Source: Yamagishiella unicocca (lineage: Eukaryota > Chlorophyta > Chlorophyceae > Chlamydomonadales > Volvocaceae). From it: DNA of 64,000 bases. The DNA is taken from positions 372,001-436,000 of the forward strand of contig BDSL01000026.1 in NCBI GenBank assembly GCA_003116995.1, in the 5' to 3' direction. The notes below the pieces were generated by a model. It was not told where the DNA came from and made no database searches. It was given only the letters and a program-made list of their open reading frames with translations. Numbering within the stretch: the stretch's first letter is position 1; each line of letters opens with the position of its first letter. The position numbers and the translations under genes are program-made. Positions 23,281-36,700 of the stretch are shown one piece after another.

Positions 23281-24796
23281 AAGAGGTGGTCGGGACGGCC
23301 TCAGCCGTCACATGGCGTAACTGTGCCTCCCCCTTCCACACCGCCTCTCACGCCCCCACACCTCCTGCACGCAGCCAGCCACCACATTCGCATGCCACTC
23401 CCCCCCCGACCGCTACCGCCGCTGCTACATCCGCGCGCATACGGTGATCGCTTCAGGTGGTCTCGGCTGGTTCCGGAGCTGCAGGCCTCTCCCTGAGAAG
23501 TAACAGCGACTAGGCGCCCGCCATCCAGGCGACGGCCATCGGCGGGGCTCGAAGCCGATTGCCGCACACAAGGAATTACGATTGAAGGCTTTGAAGCTCT
23601 TTTCTTCTCCAAAGCTAGGGACAGGGCAAAGTGGCCCGGCTATACCAATGATACAGTTGCCTCGCGCCCGGGTTGGACTGGATTGCCCTCAAAGACGAAT
23701 GCCCGCCCAATATTGCTCAGTCTCTAGGGGGCCACCCAACGCCAGTAAAGTGATGTCAGTTATTCCAGCCCCTCCTGATTACCAAACACCACAGCCGACA
23801 TACCGGTCACCACTCAAATTCACTAGCGGGATTACCACCTGAGGCGTGAATCCCATTATGCAAGGCGTCGGCTTGCCGGCGGCCTGGTAGCGCGCGATCT
23901 CACCCCTAAAGTGCTGACACCCACATCAAGGACTTCAAACGTTGCTAATACGCACCGTAACTGGGCTGACTTTGAAGCAGCCACGGCCGGCCACACCAAG
24001 CAATCCTGCCGCTTGTGCTGTAGGCCGGACGCTGCCCAAACAGTAGGCCCGCTGGTGCTCTCTCGCCCCCCCCCCCCCCGCCTCCGTGCACCGCACCCGC
24101 GGGCAAAGCCGAGAAGCCGCGTCCGGCCTCTCGCCGCAACCCACACGTCGTGCCACGTCAGCATCGTGCAGTGACCTACTATCCACGGCCGACACAGGCC
24201 ACGCACTTCGCCAGTTGCAAGTAGGTACGCATCACCGACGGAGGAACGAATGCACACAACTCCACTCAGCCGCCAGCGAGGGTTGCGGCACAGCAGCTGG
24301 GACCCCACTCGGTCGCACCCAACGACACCAGCGACCCCGCGGAAACCCGTCAGTCAAACCCTCGGTGGGACGGGATGACCCCGCCGTACTACCGCCGTAC
24401 TACCGCACCCCTCCACACCGCGCGCTGCCACGCGACTCCTGCTGCTAGGCCCCACACCGCCGCCGCCGGCATCGACGTATCGTCGCTTGACGCGCCCTGG
24501 CGGCGCGGGTGATGCCCTTATTGCCGGGCAGGAGCAAGCGAAAACACACGCCCACGATCCTTCCCGAGTCCTGCCCGCACACTCGAGCATCGCCTACGCC
24601 CCACATGAATTGCAGAAGAATATGAATGCGGCGTGCAACCGGCAACTCCGAACAACCCTTCAGTGCGTTCGCCGCTCGCAGGCCTCTCCGCCTCTTCCAT
24701 GCATCCGGCGCCTAGTGCCTGCAGGGATCAGATCCATGGGTCTCTGCGGCGCGCCCCAGGGGTTGCGTTCCGAAGGGGGCTTGCCGGGGCCCCCCA

Positions 24797-24892
24797 ATCC
24801 CCGTACCCCACGACGCCCAGCGCCCGTACGCCACGACGCCCAGCGCCCGTACGCCACGACGCCCAGCGCCCGTACCCCACGACGCCCAGGCT
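24797..24892 (+). repeat. 24-bp tandem repeat, four units
   Basis: Unit CGCCCGTACGCCACGACGCC plus CAGC, repeated four times with C/G changes. It lies outside any supported gene. Confidence 0.9.
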
Positions 24893-25149
24893 GTGTCCAG
24901 CACCCGCTTTGCTCGTTGCCCTCCCTCACGCTGCCATCCACTGCCATAGCCATCGCACCGCCCTCCACACCAAGGGAGAATCAACATACGGCCTCCTCGT
25001 CAGCTGAGCCCCACTAAGCCATGAAGACCATTGCCCACCGACCGCGCGGGCCAGGACGGCGAAGGCAGGCGCCCCCCCCCCCAGACCGCGGCCCTCACCC
25101 CGGTGTTCCCTTTCCCCCTCCCCCTCGGCCTACATCCAGGCGGCCCTGC

Positions 25150-25190
25150 AACCCTACAACCCTAAACCCTACAACCCTAAACCCTGCTCA
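25150..25190 (+). repeat. Telomere-like CCCTAAA/CCCTACA cluster
   Basis: AACCCTACAACCCTAAACCC repeats twice in tandem. CCCTAAA is the plant-type telomere unit. Isolated related motifs occur at 3778-3797 and 29365-29415. Too short to call a former chromosome end. Confidence 0.6.
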
Positions 25191-25624
25191 CTGCTGCCGG
25201 TGCCCAAGGCAACAGCCCTCCCACTAACCACATCACGTTCTCCCACACCCCCGCCCCACCCCACGAAACACGCCACAGGGAAACACCAACCTGGTTGTTA
25301 GTGCTGCCTCCCTTCAATACTACCATCCCTGGACCGCCTAGGGACATTGCAGCGCCTCCGCCCTTCCTCCCCTCCGCTCCCCCTCCCCTCGCACAGCAGC
25401 CAGCCATATAAGGGCAGCAGGACACCTCCGTGCGCCGCGAGTCACCTTCCTGCCCTTGCCTTCCCCAAACAGAAAATGCGGTGAAATGAAACACGACCCG
25501 GCAGCATGCGGCGTCATCAACGCCAGGCTTACGGGCGCGGCTGTCGCCGTTATTGTTGCGGCCGCAGCGGCTGATTCAGATACGTAAGGCTGGCTCCTGG
25601 TGTACTAGTCCGCCCCGCCCCGCA

Positions 25625-25735
25625 ACACACACATGCACGCACACATGCACGCACGCACACACGCACACACGCACACACACACACGGCTCAGCTCAGCATT
25701 TTTAAAACACACACACACACACACACGCGCACACA
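25625..25735 (+). repeat. CA/CACG microsatellite
   Basis: Alternating CA with interspersed CACG units, interrupted once by about 20 bases (GGCTCAGCTCAGCATTTTTA). Confidence 0.95.
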
Positions 25736-27459
25736 TAAACACCTCGCTTGCCCCGACATCAGACACCCCCCCACCTGGCTTCGAGGATATTTATATAAAC
25801 CCCAACACATCCACTACATCTCGGGACACTACATCTCGGGACACTGTGCCCTTCACAAAGCCATACTACTGCGAAGGGGCATGGCGGACCGATACAGCCG
25901 CAGCCGCACACGCGGCCAACACAAGGGTGGCGGCGCCGCCGACATCACTCCAACACCCCTCTCTGCATCGTAACGCCTACGACCTCCGTGCCGTACAGAT
26001 GCCAGCGAGCCCCCGCGGGAATGCTCCTGCCGCGATATCTCGCCCCGCCCACACTGGCAATTCACTCGCCGATGCTGCCGCTGTTGCAGCAGCAGCATCA
26101 ACAGCAGCAGCTGCGGCGACAGGAAATGAAACACCCGCAGTACTTACTCCGTCGCCACGCGACAGATGAAAAGGCGGGCGAAGAGAGGTACGACAGATCA
26201 AGGTGCCATGAAAGATCCCCGGGGGCCCTGAGGCGCGCCGCAGACACCCCCTTCCCTCCTTCTCCCCCACGTGGGGTGTGTCGTACTGTCGTACACTCGT
26301 ACCCCCCAGTGACGCCCAAGCGACGCCAGATGGGCGCTCGTCAGGAGCTAGAGATCAGGCTGCTAGTCAATAGGCGCATCAGCATCAGCAATCAATCAAG
26401 CGCCACCCCCTCGCCTCCCCTCCCCAACACCCGGGGAGGGGACCAAAACGGCCTTATGGTGGGGCCCGGGTTGCCATGGGGGCGGGGGCGCTACTCCTAT
26501 AACCGTCGCAGCCGACGCCGCTCAAGCAAACATGAAATACGGCAACAGCACTCGCCGCACAGGGTCACGTGGCCGCGCCCTTCCTCGCAAGCAAGCTCGG
26601 TCGGGGAATTGGAAGTTCTTCTTACGGCCGCGGCGGTGGCGGCGAAAGGACCAATAGGTCGGTTGGTAGGGTTAGGCACGCCGAGGGCAAGAGAGGCCGC
26701 CGCCGCCACTAGCTAAAGCAGCAGCCGCCGCAGCCGCGGCGGCGGTGGCTCTCCGACAGCTCGGCCCGCGGGTGGGGGCACAGACAGACAGACAGACACA
26801 CAGACGTTGTCGCGCCCCCTTCCCCCGCGACGCCTCCCTGGGACACGGCGGACCGGACAGCGCTGCTTCCCCTCGCGCGCGCGCCTTGCGGATTGCGCCC
26901 TGCGCCGCGCGGGCAGCGCTGACCGGATCCGCCATCATCTTGGGTTGGTTCAAAACGATTTCAAATTCTAACCGACACCTGACTTCTGCTTGCTCCGCTG
27001 TGGGACGCATTTTCCGGGGCGTGCTGATGACCGCCGTGCATCTCCCCCCTCACCGCCTCGTCACCTCACACACACATACACTGGGCTACCACGCTAAGCA
27101 GACAGCGCTTGCGCATGCGCTCCCGTACCACGTACGGCATGGGTACCACATATGTGATCACCACGTTTTTTAAACTCCCACGCCCGCTCTCCTAGTCCAT
27201 CGCCCTTGCTGCGTGAACAAATCGTTCTTCGGCCGTCGGGCCGCGCCCATCCGTTCTCAGCAACGGCTGCGGCGGTGCCGTGCCAGCAGCCGTGCCAGCA
27301 GCCGGGGCAGCAGCAGCGGCAGTAGCAGCGGCAGTAGCGGCAGTAGCGGTGCGACCTCCAGCGCATCCCCTTCCCCCACACCTTGGCCCGCGTGGGCCTC
27401 CATGCCTCAGTCGGCTAGGCACTCACCTTCCCTCGCCCTTCTGCCCCTCCCCATCCTCT

Positions 27460-27522
27460 CCTCGAAACGTCTTTCCTAAACGGTTTTTCTCGCATCCACG
27501 GGCCTTCCTCGAAACCCTCCTC
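27460..27522 (-). repeat. Dispersed repeat copy
   Basis: CGAAACGTCTTTCCTAAACG, GTTTTTCTCGCATCCACGGG and CCTTCCTCGAAACC match 22815-22877 with few changes. It lies just beyond the kinase 3' end. Confidence 0.7.
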
Positions 27523-27779
27523 TGCCCTCGAGCAGCGCTGCATAGGGTGCTGGCAGCCGGGGCGGGCGGGGGCCGACACGCGGAGTCGCTGCGGCTGCCC
27601 TGCAGCTCCTTAAATGCAGATTAGCAACGGCAACGGCAACGGCAGCAGCAACGGCAACGGCAACGGCAGCAGCCGCACGCGTCTGCTATCTTTTTAGTAC
27701 CGATCTAGTACCGATCTAGTACCGATTGCTGAGGGGTGAGGGGTGGAGGTGCGGAGTGCAGCTGCTTCTTGCGCAGCGA

Positions 27780-30700
27780 CTACCCGCTAGCCGGCAGGTG
27801 CTGCTCCTCCTCGCCTGCTGCCTCCTCGCCCTCCGCCTCCCCCTCCTCCACTACGGCCTCCCTGGACTTGATCACCATGTCCTGGATCTGCGGGAGGCGA
27901 AGGAGGTGAGGACGGCAACGGCAGGAGAATCGTCAGCGAAGGGTGGGGCGGTGCAGCGGTATCTTGGGATGTACCCCAGGGTCGCGAGTCGCGACTCGCG
28001 ACTCTGCAACGGGAGGCGCGCCCCTCCCTGGAATCCAAGCACCTACAGCACCCCTCGTGCCACCTCCCCAAACGCCCTAGATCCACTGGTGGCCCCTCTC
28101 CCTCCCCCCGCCCCTCTCCCTCCCCCCGCCCTCTCCCTCCCCCCGCCCTCTCCCTCCCCCCGCCCTCTCCCTCCCCCCGCCCTCTCCCTCCCCCGCCCTC
28201 TCCCTCCCCCCGCCCTCTCCCTCCCCCCGCCCTCTCCCTCCCCCCGCCCTCTCCCTCCCCCCGCCCTCTCCCTCCCCCCGCCCTCTCCCTCCCCCCGCCC
28301 TCTCCCTCCCCCCGCCCTCTCCCCCCCGCCCTCTCCCTTCCCCCGCCCTCTCCAACTCCCTGCCCCCCCCCCCCACTCGCCTGCAGCACCCACTGCTCCG
28401 ACTCCTGCGTGGGTCCCTCCACGCGCAGCGGCTCCTCCGCCGGGAACTGGCACAGCGCCCACAGCAACAGACCCAGCGGGTCCCTGGGCGCCTCCCGGGG
28501 CACTCCCGCCTCGCCGAAGTCGCCCACACGGCTGCTGCCGGCAGTGGGCATGCCGCCGCCGCCGCCGGCGCCCTGGCGGCCCACTGCCGCACAAGCCTCA
28601 GAGCCCGTCTCCGAAACCCCGGCGCCGCCGCCGCGGCCGCCGGCGACCGACGCCACGGGCGGTCCTCTGCGCTGCTGCCTCAGCGCCGCCTCCAGCTCGT
28701 CGCTCTCCTCCGTCATGCCGCTCAGCTGCGGTCGTAACGCGACAAGGACAGGACAGTTGGCGCATGATCGGCGGACACCTAGTTTGTGGGCGCATGCTGG
28801 AGCACTGGGACGGACTACCGGAAGTAGAAGGGGAGGGAGGGAGGAAGGAGGGAACTTCCAGCGATGGCTTGGAGGACTACCGTAATGGTGGCGGCGGCGG
28901 TGGTGGTGGTGGCGGTGGGTGACACAGGGTGACACAGGCAGGAGGCACCACGTTTTCCACGCCACTTCCACGCCACTATCACGCCACGTGATGCCACACG
29001 CCACATCGCCTCCCCCTCCGCCCCGACCCTGTCGTCTCGCCGTAGCCGCTTTAGCTTAGCCGCCAAAGGCAGTATTACGACCTTCGGCTTTAGTATCCCC
29101 AACCCAGTTCTCCAGCATGCATCTCATAACATCTGTTCTAAACGGTTTTTTCGGGCATCCACGGGTCTTCCTCGAGCCCCTCCGCCCCGACCCCCCCCGG
29201 GCTGCCCCCCCCCGGCTGCACGGGTTTCCCTCGAACCCCCCCGGCTGCCCCCCCGCCTCACCACGCTCGGGCAGCGCTCCGGCGGCCCGTGGATGGGCGC
29301 CAGCAGCTGCCGCAGCCGCTCCACCACGTCGGAGAAGGTGGGCCGATAGTGAGGGTCCTGTGGGTTTTGGGTTTCGGGGTTCCAGGGTTTAGGGAGTGTT
29401 TAGGGTTTTGGGGTTGAGTCAAGATCCCGGCGGACAGCAGCTGCAGGTGACGGGCTGGGTGGGTTGGGCACGTGACCCAGCCCGTAGGACGAGCAAGCGG
29501 TTGGCAGGCGGTTGCGGCAACTAAATACCGGTAGTTAATTTCACCGCAATACCCAACGACATAAACCCCAGGGCCGCATAACCCCCGGCCGCAGGCTGCG
29601 GTAGTGCACCCACCCACGCACGGCGCCTCTGGTGCCCTCTCCCCCACCACCACACACCTCCGCTTGCTACTTTTTTTCTGGCCACGGACTTGCTCGCTTC
29701 CCTTCCTCCCGACATGCACCAACACACGGACTTGCTCGCTTCCCTTCCTCCCGACATGCACCAACACACGGACTTGCTCGCTTCCCTCCCTCCCGACATG
29801 CACCAACACACGGACTTGCTCGCTCCCCTCCCTCTCGACATGCACCAACACACGGACTTGCTCGCTTCCCTCCCTCCCGACATGCACCAACACACGCACC
29901 CACCGTGTGCCAGCACTCCTCCGCCAGCGCCACCAGCTCCGCAGGGCTGCTGTCCGGCCAGGGCGGCCGCTCCTCGCGCGCGCACACCGCCTCCACCACC
30001 TCGTGCGGGGCCATGCCGCGGTAGGGGCTCTCCTGCAGCACGAGAAGGGGAAGGGAGGGGCAGGCAAGGGGAGGGAGGAGGGGAGGGGAGGGGGGAGGGG
30101 TGCTGGTCGTTAAGCCAGGCACTTGGGGTGGGTGGGAAACACCGGCGGGCAATGCGGCGGGCAGGGCAGCTAGGTGCCTAGATTGGCAGCAAGAGTACCG
30201 TATCGACCACCACACGACCAGCGACCACACGACCAGCGACCCGCTTCTCGCCCTGCCGCCCACACACCGTGGTGTAAAGCTCCCACAGCACCACCCCGAA
30301 GCTGAACACGTCGGTGGCCATGCTGAACTTGGTGTCCTTCATGGCCTGGGGGAGGGGCGGGCGAAGCGGGGCAGGGCGAGGGAAGGGGGGCAGCGCGAGG
30401 GAGGGGGTAAGGGGGCGGAGAAGGTTGGTGGGGGACGGGTAGAGCAGCTGTGGACGGGGGCAGCCGGCAGCCAGGGGGCGGACATGTGGGGCTGGCTCCC
30501 CCACGCTACTCTCGCCACCTGTCACAACGAAAGTGTTTGGGCCCGCCCTCCACGCCCCCCTCGCTCCTTCGCCGCCGCGTGCTGCCCCCTCCTCCCGTCC
30601 CTCCGTCTGCCCACTCCTCCGCCCCCTCCCTCCGTCTGCCCACTCCTCCGCCGGCCCCCTCCCTCCCTCCGCCGGCCCCCTCCCTCCCTCCGCCGGCCCC

Positions 30701-33700
30701 CTCCCTCCCTCCGCCGGCCCCCTCCCTCCCTCCGCCGGCCCCCTCCCTCCCTCCGCCGGCCCCCTCCCTCCCTCCGCCGGCCCCCTCCCTCCCTCCGCCG
30801 GCCCCCTCCCTCCCTCCGCCGGCCCCCTCCCTCCCTCCGCCGGCCCCCTCCCTCCCTCCGCCGGCCCCCTCCTCCCTCCGCCCCCCCTCCCTCCCTCCGC
30901 CCCCCCTCCCTCCCTCCGCCCCCCTCCCTCCGCCCCCCCTCCCTCCGCCCCCACCCTCCCTCCGCCCCCACCCTCCCTCCACCCCCCCCCTCCGCCCCCC
31001 CCTCCCTCCGCCCCCCCCCTCCCTCCGCCCCCCCCTCCCTCCGCCCCCCCCCTCCCTCCGCCCCCCCCCTCCCTCCGCCCCCCCCTCCCTCCGCCCCCCC
31101 CTCCCTCACCTCCGGCGGCATGTGCGACACAGTGCCGTGTATGCCGTGCTTCAGTTCGTCGTCCCCCGGGGCCAGCACCATGGCCAGACCGAAGTCCGCC
31201 ACCTTGGCCAGGAAGCCGTGAGGCCGGTCGCTGCAGGAGTCCACCTTTTGCAGCAACACGTTTTCGGCCTGGGGGGAGGAGGGGGCGGGAAGATGGTGGA
31301 GGCCGGGGGAAGGGGAGGGGAGGCAGGGGGAGGTGCGGGGTTGGTTGCGGGGTTGGTTGGCGGTTTCAGGAATGTCTTTGCGCGTGAGGGCGTGTTGTCG
31401 GCTGAGGAAGGCAGCAGTCGAGGTAAGGCGTGCGCCGACCGGGAGGACCTCCGGCGGCCGCAAAGCCCTAAACTCTCTCACAGACACATCCCCTTCGAAG
31501 GGTGCAACCTTCGTCCTTCCTTTCGTTCTTCTTTTTGCAGTTCTCCCCTTAGGTTTTACCTCGAGTGTGTCTTTGGATATAACTTCCCCCAGCTAGCAAC
31601 CCAGCCCCCCCCTCCTCCCCTTCGCACCTTGAGGTCCGCGTGGATGATCCGCAGTGACGCCAGGTGCTTCATGCCGTTGGCGATGTCCAGCGCGACACGG
31701 TACAGCAGCGAGAGGCCCTCGGGGGAGGGGCTGCGGAGGGCGAGGGCGGCGGAGGGGGAGCCGAGGAAGACCCGTGGGTGCGAGAAGGGGGGAGGGCGGG
31801 TTGAGGCACTCGCACAGGCCCATGAAGGCGGAGACGGCCAGATTGGGTGTCAGCCCTCTGCCCCGACCTAGTCCGTTGCCCCCCAATCACCCTCTGGGGA
31901 TTCCGGCCCTACGCCGACCCACATGCCAACCGCCACTCCCCCAGCCCCCTGCCCAGCCGTCCACTAGCCTCTCGGTTCCTCCTCCTTCTCCCCTAGGTCC
32001 CGATCACGTCCCATGCCGCGCCTCCTCCTCCCCTAGGTCCCTATCGCGTCCCATGCCGCGCCGCCTCCTCCGCCACCCTACCCGCTCAGCCCGTGCTTGC
32101 GCTTGTTGATGGCGTCCCTCAGTGTCCCCAGCTCGCAAAACTCCTGCACCATGATGGTCATGAAGCGCTGCCGCCCGCCGCTGCGGCTGCTGCCGCCCAT
32201 GCCGCCGCCGCCGCGGCCCAGCTTGGCTGCCAGCCTGCCCGGCTGCACGCTGCCCGTGCAGGCGTCGTAGGTGAGCACGATGTTCGGGTGCAGCAGCATG
32301 CGGGACACGCAGGCCTCCACGCGCGCCAGCCGCCCGCGCTCCTTCTCCTTGCCCAACACGCCGGTGCCGTGCTCGATGAGCTTCACCACCACCTGTCGAG
32401 GTGGTCGAAGGTTGAAGGTTGAAGGTTAAAGGTTGAAGGGGTTGGGGGGGGAAGAAGACGCGGTTACACGACATAGGGAACGGGTTTCGGGGCGGCGGGA
32501 AGGGGTTGGGAGGTGGATGCCGGGGAGGAAAGGGGGGGGGGGAGGTATTTGCTGGTTTGTGGGGTGGTTTCGGAGTCGGGTCCTAGTTGCTGCGTGAAGG
32601 GCCACCCACAGCCACTCGCTCCTTACGGCATCACTTTCAGCCCCGCAGGGGCCCCCAGGACCCGCACGCCCCTCCACGCCGCCGTACCTTGGTGTCGTAC
32701 AGCCTGCCGAAGTAGACCATGCCCATGCTGCCGAAGCCCAGGACCTTGTCGATGTTGATCTGATGCGGGGGGGCGCGCGGGTTTTAGGTTTTTGGGGTTT
32801 TTAAGGGTTTTTTCGCGGGCAGCAGTGCGCGTCCTCATGAAGCGACAGACCAAGGGCGGTCAGGACAAGCAGCGCGATGAGCCGCCTCGCACTACACCCT
32901 ACGCCATCCGGACCCCCTCTGCCCTTAAGCTCGCAACCCGCAACCCCACCCCCCACGGGTCTTCCTCGAACCCCCTCCCTGCTCACTCACCTCGTCCAGC
33001 AGCACCCCCCTGTCGTACTGTATTCGTCGGTTGGTCAGCACCGCCTCCTCGACTTCCAGCTCCACCGTCTCACCAGCGGCCATGGCCGCCCCTGCGCCGA
33101 TGCCGCCCGCCAGCTTGGACGGCTGCCGTACCGTCGACGCCGCGACCCCCGCCCGCCCTGCGAACGCGCCGCTGCCGCTGAAGGCGCCGCCGCCGCTGTT
33201 GACCCGCGCAATGATGCTGCGCGCGGCAGTGGACGGCGACGGCAGGATGGAGGGTGCGCGGGAGACGCCCCCGCACGGCTGTCGCTCCATGCCCCTGCAG
33301 CTGAGGACGTCATCGGGCAGGGCGAGTGTGTCGGACAGGCCGCCGCTGCTCTCCCCCAGGCTGAGCGCCGTGGCCGTGGTGTTGCTGGTCTGACGGCTAA
33401 GCGCTCGTGTCGCCGCCGCCGCGCCGACGCCGGCGGCGGCAATGATGGCAGTGGCCTCTCCCATATTGTGGTTCAATAACGGCATGGACATGCGGGCAGC
33501 CAGTACGACGCGAGGCACGGGCACGTGGATGCCGGCGCCGGCGCCGGCGCGCACTGACCCCGGCAGCAAGCCGCCGCCGGTGGCGGCGGCGGCGGCAGCG
33601 CCGCCGCCGAGGGCGGCGGGGGCGCTGTTCTCACCGCTGTGGATGCCCTCGGTCGCCAACACGGCCAACAGCGCCGTCGCCGTCGTCGCCGACGTCGTGT

Positions 33701-36700
33701 TGTCGTTGTCACTCAGCGGGTCCAGTGGGCCGGACTGGCTGGGCGAGGGGCTGGGAAGCGCCAGCGCCAACGCCACTGGGTCGGAGGCGGCAGGCGTCGT
33801 GGCCTCCCAGTGCCGCGTGTGGTGGTGCAGGTTCTGGGCTGAGAGGGGCGCTGGCGCGGACGCGGAGGCGCTGTCGGTAGAGGCTCTCTCCCTGGTGCGC
33901 TCGCGCTCCATCTCAGGAAGCACCGGGTCCGACAGCGGCGGCACCGGGATGACGTCAATGTCAATGGGGGCGGCTGCGGGGGAGGCGGTGGCGGCGGTGG
34001 CGGTGGAGCGACTGGTAGGTGAGCTGGCGGCGCCGGCTGCGGGCGCCATGAAGGGGGAGATGCTATCGGCTGCGTCACCGCTGTCGTCGGTGTTTGCGGC
34101 ACCGGCAGCGAGGTTGACGTCGCCGTCGGCGGCAGGTGACGACGGCCCGTCGGCGCTGGCGAAGGGCGTCGGCGCTGCCGCCGCTGCGCCGGCAGCATGC
34201 GTGGGCGGTGCCGCCGCCGGGGCCGGCGCCGGCGGCGACAGCAACGGTACGACGGGTGCTGCGAAACGAAAGCTGTCGGTCTTACCCGGCGTCCCCACCG
34301 CCCCTCGCATTCGGTTGAGCGCTTTGGGCGCAGGCAGCTTAGCCGCCCGAGCCTCCTCAGCCAGCACAACCAGCAGCTCCTCGTCCGAGTCACTGCTGCC
34401 CCCGACGCCGCCGCCAGCGCCAACGCCGCCGCTGACGCTGCCCACGCCGACGCCGGGAGCGCTGCTGCCGCGCGCGAAGCTCATGCCCTCCAGCCCCTGC
34501 TCGCTTCCTAAACTGTCAACGCCGGGTTGGCTCCGGCGCCCGGCTTGCGACGGCCGCCTCATGCCGTGGATCGGCGAGCCGCCGTCTAAGGACGACAGTG
34601 ATGCCGCCACTCGGCTCGCGACGCTCACATCCGCGTCTCGTAGCCACCCGGCGACTGCACCCGCACCAGCGGCGGCGTCCGATCCGTTGGACTGCCGGGC
34701 CCTATCCAGAGGGCTCCCGGGACACACGTGCGAGCCGCCCACGCGCGAACCAGCGAACGACAGCTCCGAAGCCGAGCGCCAGGCGACGCGGCGGCGAGAC
34801 TGGCCGTAGCTCGACGGCGCGTCGCCGACGGCGACGCTGCCGTCGCCGGAGGTGTACGGCATCCGTGGTTGCGCGCCGCTGCCCCTGCCGATCGTGAAGT
34901 CCTCGGCGGCCGCGCCCTCCGCCAGCGCCGCCGCCAGCGCGGCGTCGAAGGCTGTCGAGCTGCCGCCGCTGTGGGCGCTGTCCGCGCTGCTGCGGCACTG
35001 GCTCGCATCCGCCGCCAGCAGAGCGCCGCTGGCGCTACGGCGGCCGCTGCCGCTACGGCGGCCGCTGCCGCTACCACGGCCGCTAGCGCTAACACGGCCG
35101 CTCACGCTGCCGCGCAGGCTGTCCGGTATGGACCCGCTCCCGGCCGCCAGCAGCTCCTCATCCTCGCCCTCGCCCTCCTGCTCCTCCAACACGTTCTCCA
35201 GCGCGCGACTGCCCATGGAGCCGCCCGACGATATGCGCACTAGCGAGCCGTTGAGGCTGCTGGTGCCGCCGTCGCTGGCGTCGCTGAGCTCCTGCTGCAG
35301 CAGCGCGAAGCGGCTCTTCGTGCGTGTGACCCGCCGGTAGTGGGTCGTGGCCAGCCGCTGCAGGGATCGCTCGCTGAGGCTCTTGCACAGCCGCACGGTG
35401 CGCTCGTCGCTGGCGGCGGCGGCGGCGGCGGCGGCCGCAGCATCACCGATGCCGGAGCCAGTGCCAGCGCGCAGGCGCGGCGGGGGCGCCGGCCAAGGGC
35501 CTGAGACGACGACGCTGGGGGCGGCGCCGATGTCGCCGGTTGGTACGAGCCGTACAGCCGCGTGGCCGGCGTCAACGGAGATGCTGCCGCCGGGGCCGAT
35601 GATGGCGGCGGAAGCGGCGGCGGGGGCGGGGGCGGCGGCGGCGGCGGCGGTATGCGCTTTGGCGGCGTCCTCACCGGGGGCTCCGGTCAGGTCCGTCGGA
35701 GCTGCCGACGGTGAGTTGCTGTCGAGGTTAGGTTCCGGGTGCACGGCAACGAAGTTGCGGTATGCGGTCGCCTCAGCGATCATGGTCTGCCAGGCCTGCG
35801 AGGAGGGGGCGGGTGGTTGTGGTGGTGGTGGTGGTTGTGGTGGTGGTGGTGGTGGTGGTGGTGAGGCTTCCATGGCGCCAGGCCCCGCTGGGTGACCGGT
35901 GGGTACGAAACACGAAGAACCCCTGTACGGTACCGCCGCAACTCAAGCCCCCCTTAGCCCCACCGTTCTTGGTAGCCAGGTCATGGTGCAGATGTGTGGG
36001 GCAGGGTCAGTGGCGGCTGTGCGAACTCGCGTCACCCCGCCCCTCCCCACGCCGCGCCCATAACGCAGTCCTGCCGCCCTCCCCCTTCCCTTCCCCCGGG
36101 CCCCCCCGGCTGCGGCAGCGGTAACGGCCAGGCCGCCAAAGATCCCGCTCCCTCCCCTCCCCCTGCCACGCCGCCACATCGGAGGTACTACCACGTGATT
36201 GCTGCGGAATATAGCAGTGCATGACAGGGCACGTCGCGGGCTGCTAAGATTTGCTGCTGCTGCTGTCGCATTGCTACAGGGCTGCGTGTCGCTCTGTGAT
36301 GCGACCAGTGCCAGGATTTATCCCTTCTCCGTTTCACACCATGGGCTTCCTCTTGACTTCAACCCCGGCTTTTCCTTTGTCCCCCTCCGCCTCCCCCACG
36401 GCTCCTACGACCCGCGGGCCTCCTAAGAACCCTGCCGATGCTACCTCACGCCCCGCCTCCCCCTCCCGCCTCCCCCTCGGCTCACCTGCATCAACGACGC
36501 CCTGCGGTGCTCCTGATGCGCCAGGTGCATGTGCATGTGCGGGTGAGGGTGCGGGTGCGGGTGGTACCGAAACCCAGACTCGCCGGCTGAGCGCGACCTC
36601 TGCACGCTGCTGCGCCGACCCTCCCAGCTCGACGCCACACCGTCGGCGCTGTCCGGCTGGCCGCTCATCCCCTCCGCGTCCGCCGAGGAGGAGCCGCGGT

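Larger units (their letters stand above)
20850..27779. other. Repeat-rich region without a convincing gene
   Basis: Seven kilobases with no exon series I can join by phase. It contains several dispersed repeat copies, a 24-bp tandem repeat, a CA microsatellite and telomere-like CCCTAAA motifs. Some short frames look weakly exon-like, such as RVILYDWPVNRWLVR near 22313-22370 on the plus strand, but I could not link them. The region may be decayed mobile DNA or contain a gene I cannot resolve. Confidence 0.5.

Noticed and set aside
30100..31871. Long Pro/Ser-rich plus-strand frames
   Set aside because: Translations of intronic pyrimidine repeats, antisense to the kinase.
33442..34809. 455-residue plus-strand open frame
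   Set aside because: It is antisense to the largest kinase exon. GC-rich coding DNA with few stops on the opposite strand produces such shadows, and the minus strand has the phase-matched gene.
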